A DNA stretch of 64,000 nt, taken from assembly GCA_965228015.1 (NCBI GenBank), contig OZ245787.1, positions 1-64,000 on the forward strand, given 5' to 3'. Below are positions 50,902 to 59,390 of the stretch, piece by piece. Source of the stretch: SKKY01 sp965228015. GTDB lineage: Bacteria > Bacillota > Peptococcia > Peptococcales > SKKY01. How positions within the stretch are numbered: the first letter of the stretch is position 1; the number at the start of each line of letters is the position of its first letter. The notes beneath the pieces were generated by a model, which was given only the letters and a program-made list of their open reading frames with translations, made no database searches and was not told where the DNA came from. The translations under genes were made by a program, and so were the position numbers.

Positions 50902-51268
50902 AGCAAATATAGCTCTGTACTTTAGCTCCCTGACTTTTGTTTTTTTTAGAAATAAAGGGCTGTAAATGCTCTAATTGTTCGTAGTATTCAATTTTAGCAT
51001 AAAGATGTTCTATTTCTTTTTCGTATTCAATTTCTCTTTGTGTTTTCTCAGGAAAATCTATTTTATTTGATCTGATTTTTATCTTATCCGGATCTTTCTT
51101 AGCTTCTGTTGGAAGAAGTCCTTTTTCTTTTAATTGTTTTTCCCAATTAAGAACAAGATTTTTTGAAGATAAATTGTACTTTGCAGTAATCTTTCTTACC
51201 CCAAGATTGCTTTCGTAATATTCCTTAATTACAGAGAGTTTAAATTCATCGGAATAGTTCTTTGTCAT
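50891..51268 (-). CDS. IS-B OrfA (copy 3)
   Basis: 125 residues, identical to copies 1 and 2. Confidence 0.76.
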   Translation of the reverse strand: MTKNYSDEFKLSVIKEYYESNLGVRKITAKYNLSSKNLVLNWEKQLKEKGLLPTEAKKDPDKIKIRSNKIDFPEKTQREIEYEKEIEHLYAKIEYYEQLEHLQPFISKKNKSQGAKVQSYICFGI

Positions 51269-51390
51269 TAAAATCAGCCCCCAAAATTAGTATATCTTAC
51301 TGTCCCAATTTTGTGTAATTTTTGGGGGTCAGACCACTTCTTTTTTCCGCGGGCTATCCACAGGTCTCCATAACTAAAGGAGGTTCTTTA

Positions 51391-52434
51391 ATGGAAAGAA
51401 TTTTAGGAGCTGTTAAAATTGCTATTGAGAATAAGGCATCAGATGTTCATTTAAGTGTAGGGATTCCCCCTGTAGTCAGGGTAAATGGAGAGCTGGTACG
51501 AACTCAGTACCCGCCATTGGAAAATTCTGTTGTGGAAGAATTTATACAAGAAATAGCTACTCCCCTTTTAATCGAAGAATATAAAGATAGAGGGGAATCG
51601 GATTTTGCCCATCTGATTTTCAATCAGCGCTTTAGGGTGAATATTTTCCGGGAAAGAGGAAATAACGCAGTTACCATGCGTTTAATAAATACTGAAGCTC
51701 CGGATATTGACAAAATGGGTATGCCTGAAGTTTTCAAAACTTTAAACAAAAAGAAAAATGGATTAATTCTGGTAACTGGTTCAACGGGATCTGGTAAATC
51801 AACAACAATGGCCGCCATCATTAATGAAATTAACAAAAACGAAAGCCGCCACATTATTACTCTGGAAGACCCAATTGAGTATATATTTGAGAACAACAAA
51901 AGTCTTATCAAACAAAGGGAAGTAAATGTTGATACAAAAAGTTTCTCAAATGGTGTAAGAGCTTCTCTTCGTCAGGATCCAGATGTTATCCTTATTGGAG
52001 AAATGAGGGATTTTGAAACTATCAGCGCAGCAGTTATGGCAGCAGAAACCGGTCACCTGGTTATATCAACTCTTCATACTTTGGGAGCTACAAAAACCAT
52101 TGATCGTATTATCGACGTTTTCCCGCCTCATCAACAAGGACAGATTCGTTCTCAGCTTGCCATGGTCCTTGAGGGAGTTATTTCTCAGGTTCTATTAAAA
52201 AATATTACAAATAATGGCAGAGTTGCCGCATATGAAATAATACTGGCAAATCACGCAGTCAGAAATCTTATCCGGGAAGGAAAAACTCATCAGCTCCAGA
52301 ATGTAATTCAAACCAGCGGAAAAGCCGGAATGGTTACTATGGATAATTATTTAAGAAATCTTGTAAATGAAAGAAAAATTACCAAAGAAGCAGCATCAGA
52401 ACACATGGTTGAAGAAAATGTGTTTATAGGTTAA
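51391..52434 (+). CDS. pilT: Type IV pilus retraction ATPase PilT
   Basis: 347-residue hexameric motor that disassembles pili and powers twitching. Starts MERILGAVKIAIENKASDVH; Walker A GSTGSGKSTT near residue 130, Asp box LEDPIEYIF, Walker B region DPDVILIGEMRD, His box THL-type STLHTLGA, and the PilT-specific C-terminal motif as AVRNLIREGK. ATG 51391 follows AAAGGAGG; the reading frame open from 51322 runs into IS-B and is not the start. Its place after pilO suggests it belonged to the same operon before IS-B entered. Confidence 0.96.
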   Translation: MERILGAVKIAIENKASDVHLSVGIPPVVRVNGELVRTQYPPLENSVVEEFIQEIATPLLIEEYKDRGESDFAHLIFNQRFRVNIFRERGNNAVTMRLINTEAPDIDKMGMPEVFKTLNKKKNGLILVTGSTGSGKSTTMAAIINEINKNESRHIITLEDPIEYIFENNKSLIKQREVNVDTKSFSNGVRASLRQDPDVILIGEMRDFETISAAVMAAETGHLVISTLHTLGATKTIDRIIDVFPPHQQGQIRSQLAMVLEGVISQVLLKNITNNGRVAAYEIILANHAVRNLIREGKTHQLQNVIQTSGKAGMVTMDNYLRNLVNERKITKEAASEHMVEENVFIG

Positions 52435-52473
52435 AATTTGCAGGTGAATCTTATTTTACTGGAGGAATTAAAC

Positions 52474-52995
52474 TTGGATAAAGTTAAAGAAATTCTTATA
52501 AGCGAGGAAGAAATAACACAGAAAGTAAAAGAACTGGGAGCAAAAATTACAAAAGACTATGCAGGAAAACCCCTTCTGTGTGTTTGTATTTTAAAAGGAT
52601 CAATATTATTTACAGCAGATTTAATAAGGGAGATTAATTTACCTCTTGAAATTGATTTTATGGCAGTATCAAGTTATGGATCATCCACTGAATCATCGGG
52701 TATTGTTAGAATTTTAAAAGACCTTGATAAATCCGTTGAAGGTCAGAATGTTCTTATTATTGAAGATATAATTGATTCAGGTCTTACTTTGCAATATTTA
52801 CTAAAGAACTTAAATAACAGAAAGGCAGAAAGCGTAAAAGTATGCACTTTCCTTGATAAAAAAGAAAGAAGAGTTGTTGATATAGTTCCGGATTACTCAG
52901 GATATGTAATTCCGGATAAATTTGTAGTTGGATACGGACTTGATTTTGCAGGGAAATACAGAAATTTAAAATATGTTGGAATTTATAATGAATAA
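52474..52995 (+). CDS. hpt: Hypoxanthine phosphoribosyltransferase
   Basis: 173-residue purine-salvage enzyme making IMP/GMP from base and PRPP. The PRPP loop is VLIIEDIIDSGLTL, with VCILKGSILFTADLIR (LKG loop) and GYGLDFAGKYRNLKYVG at the C-terminus. TTG 52474 is chosen because GGAGG (52461-52465) fits it; the upstream TTG 52438 would add 12 residues without a ribosome site. Follows pilT closely. Confidence 0.95.
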   Translation: MDKVKEILISEEEITQKVKELGAKITKDYAGKPLLCVCILKGSILFTADLIREINLPLEIDFMAVSSYGSSTESSGIVRILKDLDKSVEGQNVLIIEDIIDSGLTLQYLLKNLNNRKAESVKVCTFLDKKERRVVDIVPDYSGYVIPDKFVVGYGLDFAGKYRNLKYVGIYNE

Positions 52996-53011
52996 AATTT
53001 AAATTATTTAA

Positions 53012-53038
53012 AAAGTCGGGTTTATGCCGGCTTTTTTT
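53012..53038 (+). terminator. Terminator after hpt
   Basis: AGTCGG/CCGGCT stem with TTTAT-type loop and seven T residues, about 20 bases after the hpt stop. Confidence 0.8.
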
Positions 53039-53187
53039 GTTATAATATTTGGAAAAGCTGTTAAAAAGCAATCTGGTAATATGTAAAGATTTATTTTCAG
53101 ATAATAATTTGCGTAAGCTTTAAAAAAAGACATAGCAAACACATTCTATAGTTTTTAATAAAAAATAGGTCTGATAGAAAGTATATG

Positions 53188-54482
53188 CTATTTAATGTCT
53201 CCAACTTTATTGCTGGAGTAAAGTTGGTTTTTGGTCAGCAATCCAAAAATCAGACGTACTAATTTACGAGATGTCAGTGCGAGTGCTCTTTTATGGGAAT
53301 GTTTTGATACTTCACTAACTTTCTTGTTATAAAATTCTCTATATTCCGGAATATTATTTTTAACACTATTAGCTGCTTCAATTAAATAATACCTAAGATA
53401 TTTATTTCCTGTTTTTGTCATCCGTGTATTTTCCGATGTATAGTTTCCAGACTGATTTACTCTCCAGGTTAATCCGGCATACTTTACCAGACTATCATGA
53501 GAATCAAAAGAAGTCATGGATCCAATTTCGGCTAAAATGCCACTGGCAAGCACCGGGCCAATTCCAGGAATGGAAATAAGAGAGTGGTACTCTGTTGTAT
53601 TAAGTCCTTTAATGGTTTTTTCTATAGCTTTATCGATGGCCTTAATTTCTTCTTTAAAGGCTTTAATCACGTTAAAGGAAGAAGAAATGGAAGAATTTAG
53701 AGGTTTGTATAAGACTTTATCTAGTTTGTAAGAATCTCTGGCAGCCTTTTGCGGTATTTTGGCAGTTTGCAAGGGATCGGTAAAACGATTTTTACTTTTT
53801 TAGCGACAAAAGCAACGAGATCTTCAACAGGTCCGTAACTAATATCATCTAAAAAAAGGAACTCTGTTAAAACGGCTGCAGATGTTGAACCATAGGTATT
53901 TGAAAAAGGCCTGTCCTGCTTGTCTAATACAGCCAATTCACTGAATTTCAAATAGATACTTGAGACCATATAAGTTTTTTCTCTGGTCATGGATTCCACC
54001 AAATGGAGCCTGTGTCTGGAAAGTCTTTGCAAGGCAAGGAATTGGGCTCCTCGCCAAGGTTGTGATGTAATTCTCCCAACTCTTGCAAAGTCAGCGATGA
54101 CATAGGCATCCAGTGGATCTGTTTTATCTATATCTACAAAAGATTTGCGATAATTAGCAACAGACTTAGGATTTAGACAATAAACCATGGGATTGTAAAA
54201 TAAAAGTGGTTCATTAGAAGACAGAAAGTTAGTAATATGAGTGCTATAAAAAGAAATAGACTCCAAAGCAACAACAACATTTTTAAGGCAATTAGTATCT
54301 AAACAGGAAAGAATGCTATCTAAAATAGCTTCAGCACCTGGTTGATTGTTCAGTGCCTTAACATTAAGAAGTTTATTGCCTCGGAAATCGAGGGCACATA
54401 AGACATTAGTCTTAGAACTTACATCAATACCAATAAATAAAGTAGACATAAACTTGTCTTTCGTGAGATCACCACCTTTCAT
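53188..54482 (-). pseudogene. IS110-family transposase, one frameshift
   Basis: N-terminal DEDD RuvC-like domain (TLFIGIDVSSKTNVLCALDF; ALESISFYS; KTDPLDAYVIADFARVG) and C-terminal Transposase_20 domain (HSLISIPGIGPVLASGILAE; RMTKTGNKYLRYYLIEAANS). On the plus strand a T6 run at 53796-53801 breaks the frame between the halves; one more base gives AKKSKNRFTDPLQTAKIPQK across the junction. Full length would be about 430 residues. Start ATG at 54480-54482, with an in-frame ATG a little inside (MSTLFIG) as alternative. The 53040-53187 interval beside hpt holds no gene and may include the element's end. Confidence 0.85.
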
Positions 54483-54745
54483 GTAAGATTAGTTTGAACA
54501 ATTAGTAAAAGAGATATCCTAATCGATGCCGTTAACCGCAACCTCCCATTATTAGCATTCATCTTTGAAAAATACCTTGCTGTTGGCCAATCAAAGAGAT
54601 GCAGCATCTGAGTTAGCAGAATATGGCGACAACGTCAGGAAGCACGCTTTTTTGGCAATAGCGATTAAGCTTTGCAAGGAGTGAAAGAATTATTCTTCGC
54701 TAATTATTCTTGATTAAATTTTAGCCTTAGGACATCTCTTTTAAC
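54483..54745 (-). ncRNA. Candidate IS110 non-coding end (bridge-RNA region)
   Basis: About 260 bases upstream of the transposase, without an open frame. AAAAGAGATATCCTA (54507-54521) and TAGGACATCTCTTTT (54728-54742) are inverted repeats matching at 14 of 15 positions, enclosing structured sequence with smaller inverted and direct repeats. In IS110-group elements this position encodes the guide (bridge) RNA. Exact RNA ends and loops cannot be drawn from one copy. Confidence 0.4.
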
Positions 54746-54807
54746 AATAAAAAAATATTGTTAGACTGGTAAAAAACAAGGTTTAAACATAGTATACGAG
54801 GATTGAT

Positions 54808-57021
54808 ATGATGAAAAAACATTAATTTTAATTATGATTTTATTATTCTCAATAAATTCATTTTCAGCAGATATTAAAGATCAGCTTTCAAATCTTTTAA
54901 TAAATAAAGTGGATCGTTTTGAGGGATTATCTAATTTATCTGTATCCTCCATTGAAGAGGATAAATATGGCTTCTTGTGGTTTGCAACCCAGGGTGGTCT
55001 AAACCGGTATGACGGAAAAGAATTTGAATTTTTCAGGAATAATCCTTTTAATGAAGAAGGATTAGTTAATAACTTGATACAAACAACTTTCTATGATGAT
55101 GAAAACCATGAAATATGGCTTGGAACTTATCAAGGGATTTCTAGATATATTATTTCTGAGGATGGATTTATTAATTATCATTCCGGAGAAGAAGGTCTTT
55201 CTAATCAAATTGTTACAGCAATTTCCAAGGATTCTCAAGGTTATTATTGGGCAGGGACTTTAGAAGGATTGAATAGAATAGATGGGGAAACAGGAGAAAT
55301 TGTTCAATACCAAATTAATGGAAATGTTGTAAGGGATATTTTACTTGATTCAAAAGACCGGTTAATACTTGCAACTTATGAAGGAATAATGCTTTATAAC
55401 CAGGAAAAAGATTTAGTAGAACCTCTGAGTATTAACCTTCCTTCAAAATTTGTTATGGTAATTAAGGAGTTCCAACCAGGTATTATTACCGGAGGACTTT
55501 GGGATGGTGGCGTTTTTGAATTTAATTTTGATACAGAAGAATTAAAAACCTGGGAATTTCCAAATAATAATATTTATACAATAGAAAAAACAAAAGATAA
55601 TATTCTGTGGGCAGGTTCTTGGGGGAGGAGGACTTTTTTCCCTCACTGAAGAAGGGGAAATTTATGAGATCCATTCTGGGAATAAAACAAACCAAGTAAG
55701 TCATCCCGTAGTATATTCTCTACTTGAAGATAATTCAGGAATATTGTGGATTGGTACTAATGGTGGAGGAATAAATAAAATTAATCCCCGAAAAATAAAT
55801 TATACTTTTTTAGCCAATAATCCGGATAATCCGGACAGCCTGAGTCCAGGAAAAATTAATGCTATATATGAAGATACTGAAGGGAACTATTGGGTTCTTG
55901 TTTATAATCAGGGAATTGCAAAATATACAACAGAGGGAAGATTAATCAAATACAATAAAGAGAACAATAAAATTCCTGATAATACGGTTACAACAGTATT
56001 ACAAATAAATAATAAACTGTATTTTGGAACAGCTGTAGGTGTATTGGTTTATGATTATCAAAAGAATTCTTTTGAGCCCCTTTCCAACTTGCCTCAGGAT
56101 GAAAATGTCTACAGTCTTTCAAATGACAGCAGTAATCTTTGGATAGGAACTTATTCTGGAGGAATATATAAATATAATTGGGAAATTGAAGAACTACAGC
56201 ATTTTAATAACTCTGGAGAGGAAAATTCTCTTTCAGACAATCTTGTTTATTCAATTCTTTCAGACTCTAAAGGAAGAGTATGGATTGGCACCAACAATGG
56301 ATTAAATATTTGGGATGAAGAAACTAATGGTTTTATAAAATATTTCCGGGAGGAAGGCAATAAAGAAAAAATCCCAAGTAATAATATAAGAATAATAAAT
56401 GAAGATTCAAAGGGGAATATTTGGATAGGTTCTGTTGGCGGAGGTTTGTCCAGATATCTGGAACCTTTAAAACATATACTGAAGAAGACGGGTTGTCTGG
56501 TAATGTTGTAATAGGCATTATTGAAGATTCTCAAGGGAGAATCTGGACATCAACTCATGATGGAATTTCAATAATTAATCCTGAAACTGGTGCGATAGAC
56601 AGATTGACTCCGGAAGATGGAATCGGAGGCTGGGAATTTAATTCAGGCTTCTTCAGGGATAAAGAGGATAACTTATTATTTGGCGGTATTCATGGAATTA
56701 TAAGAATACCTGATGGTTTTATAACTTCTGAGTCACAAGATGTAAACCTTTACATCGCAAATATGGAATTGTATCAAAAAGAAATTACTCCCGATTTAAT
56801 AATCTATAATAATTTTTATAAAGAACTAGAATATGATGAAAATTATTTAAGCTTTAAGTTTGTTGCTTTGGATTATGATGCTCCAAATAAAGTTAATTAT
56901 TTTTATAAACTAGAAGGTTTTGATGAAGACTGGGTGAATAACGGAACAAGAGATTATGTTGCCTTTTCAAATTTAGAACCTGATAAATATAAATTTAATG
57001 TATATGCGGAAACAATAAGAA
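54808..57021 (+). pseudogene. Propeller sensor part of a membrane GGDEF protein, frameshifted and cut by IS-A
   Basis: ATG 54808/54811 after ACGAGGATTG begins a signal peptide; an A6 run (54814-54819) breaks it and one added A gives MMKKTLILIMILLFSINSFS. Then a series of two-component-regulator propeller repeats (GFLWFATQGGLNRYDG, EIWLGTYQGISRY, NLWIGTYSGGIYKY, RVWIGTNNGLNIW), broken again at G5 (55621-55625) and at GG (56460-56461), each restored by one G. A Y_Y_Y-type domain follows (VNYFYKLEGFDEDWVNNGTR). IS-A enters at 57022 after FNVYAETIR. The cytoplasmic GGDEF half lies beyond it at 58447. Confidence 0.85.
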
Positions 57022-58275
57022 TGTAATGGTATAGTCTTGTTGTAACACCTAGTACGGATAATATATAATAAACCCGAACTAGGAGGATTACAAAATGAGC
57101 AAACGTTACGATTTAGAATTCAAGAAGGAGGTTGTACGTGAATATCTAAAAGGCAAAAGCCTTGGTGATCTTTTTGCAACCTACGGTGTATCAAAATCAA
57201 CAATGTCCGGATGGATAAAAAATACAGCGAAGAATGTCATTACACAAAACCACAAAATAAAGAAAATGCAATATCACCAGAGGAATATAGAGCGCTTAAC
57301 AAGAAGCTTATGGAACTTCAAAAGGAAAATGACTTCCTAAAAAAAGCAGCGGCATTCTTCGCAAAGGAAATCGATTAGTTGTATATCGGTTCATTGATGC
57401 CTATAAACTTGAGTTTGGATTGTGCTGGTTATGCCGCAAGTTCAACCTCTCTCCGAATATGTACTACAATTACTTAAAGAACAGAAAATCCACGTATCGT
57501 GAGGGAAAGGCTAAAGTTCAAGAAAACATAAAAAGTATTTATTACAATAATGGACGCATTATCGGCCATAGGTGGATGGTCGCTTTTCTTGCAAGGCAAA
57601 ATATATTTATTGGTAAGACAACAGCACATAAGTATATGAACAAGGAATTAAACCTGCATGCAATCACTGTAAGAAAAAGGCCCAAATATGTAAAAGGTAA
57701 AAAGAACAAAGTATTTCCCAATATTCTTAATCAAAATTTCTCTGTCACAGAAAGAAATAAAGTATGGTGTACTGATTTCACCTATATAAGATTAACAAAC
57801 GGTAAAATGCGTTATAATTGTACTATTATAGATTTAGCAAAAAGGGAAGCGATAGCAACGGTTAACTCAAAATGAATCAACTCAGATCTGGCAATAGAAG
57901 CCTTGTCTAAAGCTCTTGAAAGAGAGAGCCCAGATGAAGGGTTAGTCTTACATTCAGATCAGAGGGTACAGTTCACCTCATGGGCTTTCGTAGAGTACTG
58001 CAAAAGCCAAGGAATAAGGCAAAGCATGAGTAAAACAGATCGCCCATATGATAACGCTCCAATGGAGAGATTTTATAAATCACTTAAGTCAGAGCTTATT
58101 TACCACCAAAAATTTGAAACCGACCTACAATTAGATGAAACTATCAATAAATATGTTTATGTGTGGTACAACCACATTCGACCTCATTCATACAATGGAG
58201 GGCTGACTCCATTTGAAGCACGAAATATAAACTGATTTTCCGTACTTAGTGTTACAAAGATGCTTGACCATTACA
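57022..58275 (+). mobile_element. IS-A copy 4, 1254 bp
   Basis: Same ends as the other IS-A copies but with its own substitutions. Left flank GAA, right flank TTT (ISLre2 sequence); no target duplication. Confidence 0.87.
57095..58235 (+). pseudogene. IS-A transposase (copy 4)
   Basis: OrfA is frameshifted at A6 (57217-57222; A7 in the other copies). OrfB (57420 onward) reads to the same in-frame TGA as all copies; the C-terminal part from 57903 has altered residues near the second Asp (HSDQRVQFTS) and in SKTDRPYDNAP. Confidence 0.82.
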
Positions 58276-58442
58276 TTTCCATATTTTCTACTATTTCTTT
58301 ACTGATTTTAGTTGCAATTTCATGTATAATATTATTCATTAGAGTTTTTCCTTTTTTGCGATTTGGTTTAGCGATTTAATTGTAACATAAGGAGTTGCTC
58401 TAATATTTTTTGTTTTTTTACCCATAATTATTTTACACTAAC
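58276..58442 (-). mobile_element. ISLre2 left-end fragment, inverted
   Basis: Reverse complement of 18772 to about 18940 with a few substitutions, including the transposase start region and its AAAAGGAG site. Only about 167 bases remain, between IS-A and the GGDEF half-gene. Confidence 0.85.
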
Positions 58443-58446
58443 AGCA

Positions 58447-58992
58447 ATGAAAATATGGAAAAACCGTTATCTTAAGGAAAGAAATATTGAGTTGGAAAAA
58501 ATATCTTTATATGATTTTCTGACAGGTCTTTACAATAGAAGATACTTCGATGAAAAATTAAATGAATATGTTCATCTTACAAGGAGAAGCAAATTAAATA
58601 TTACTATTGCCATGATAGATATAGATAATTTTAAACGATTTAATGATGAGAATGGTCACGTGGAAGGAGATAAAATTCTAATTAAGTTTGCATCCTTAAT
58701 TGAGAAGAGCCTTCCAAGAAGTACTGATTTTGCTGCACGTTATGACGGTGATGAATTTGTCATTGTTCTTTACGATACTGAAAAAGAAGGTGCAGAAATA
58801 GTATTTGAAAAAATTAGGGATAAAATAAAAAATTCCGAAGACATAAATGAATATCTTTCCTTAAGTATTGGCTCAATTTCCTTTATTCCGAATGAGGAAG
58901 TTACTATTGAGGAAATGATAAAAGAAGCTGATAGTGCTCTTTACGAAGCAAAAGTATCAGGGAAAAACAGAATAGTTTTAAAAAATATATAA
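58447..58992 (+). pseudogene. GGDEF output half of the split propeller-cyclase gene
   Basis: 181 readable residues: helical linker (NRYLKERNIELEKISLYDFL), TGLYNRRYFDE, AMIDIDNFKRFND, the active-site loop RYDGDEFVIVL and, five residues before it, the inhibitory-site motif RSTD (RxxD). The domain looks complete, but the membrane segment and end of the Y_Y_Y domain are gone, and no ribosome site precedes ATG 58447. A soluble cyclase fragment is possible only if expressed from the IS side. Confidence 0.8.
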
Positions 58993-59064
58993 AAAGTTAG
59001 GAATATTTCAAATATCCTTCGTAGTATATTACAGCTTCAAAAAAATATACAAGGAGGAGTTTAA

Positions 59065-59319
59065 ATGTCGCAATTCACTTATGAAATTCAAGAAAACCTG
59101 GGGGTAATTTCGGAGTCAGAAAATGGCTGGGAAAAAGAGTTTAAAATTATTAGCTGGAATAACAAACTTCCGAAGTATGATATCAGGGACTGGTCTCCGG
59201 ATGGTAAGAAAATGAGTAAGGGAACCACCTTTACCCAGGAAGAAATAAAAAAATTAAAAGAACTTGTAGCAGAAATAAATTTTTATACAAAAGAGGTCCT
59301 CAGGGCCTCTTTTGTATAA
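59065..59319 (+). CDS. PC4/YdbC-like single-stranded nucleic-acid-binding protein
   Basis: 84 residues. The pattern FTYEIQENLGVISESENGWE, KEFKIISWNNKLPKYDIRDW and KMSKGTTFTQEEIKKLKEL fits the bacterial YdbC family with the PC4 fold. Function in these bacteria is not well known; nucleic-acid binding is inferred from the fold. AAGGAGG precedes ATG 59065. The last 12 codons are part of a long hairpin. Confidence 0.8.
   Translation: MSQFTYEIQENLGVISESENGWEKEFKIISWNNKLPKYDIRDWSPDGKKMSKGTTFTQEEIKKLKELVAEINFYTKEVLRASFV
59283..59319 (+). terminator. 17-bp stem hairpin over the end of the PC4/YdbC-like gene
   Basis: Arms TTATACAAAAGAGGTCC and GGGCCTCTTTTGTATAA pair over 17 positions (one G-U) with a three-base loop. 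No T tract follows on the plus strand, so its terminator role is uncertain; it may act on RNA stability or from the other strand. Confidence 0.5.
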
Positions 59320-59390
59320 AGTTGTTATTTTGTGGATTAAGAACGGATAATGTGATATATTGAAAAAAATAATAATGATGGTGATGATAA

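Larger units (their letters stand above)
50028..51336 (-). mobile_element. IS-B copy 3, minus strand
   Basis: Separates pilO from pilT. OrfA 50891-51268 and OrfB 50101-50901 with the same TAA as in the other copies. With 50014-51345 removed, the sequence would join pilO and pilT through a single TCCGCGG. Confidence 0.85.
42303..51348 (+). repeat. Tandem repeat unit, copy 3 (partial, 9,046 bp)
   Basis: Matches copy 2 up to TTTTTTCC at 51341-51348, twelve bases beyond IS-B, then continues into the pilT leader instead of the GGDEF gene. The GGDEF gene and truncated IS-B are absent from this copy. Confidence 0.9.

Noticed and set aside
19541..51348. CRISPR array or phage-type repeats as the source of the repeated signal.
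   Set aside because: The repeat is a single 11.4-kb unit carrying genes; no short spaced repeats, cas genes or phage genes are seen.
51322..51390. Extended pilT start at 51322.
   Set aside because: The extension is IS-B end sequence; ATG 51391 has a strong ribosome site and gives the family N-terminus.
58276..58442. A small non-coding RNA gene or riboswitch before the GGDEF half-gene.
   Set aside because: The sequence is the inverted left end of the ISLre2-type element found after rpoC.
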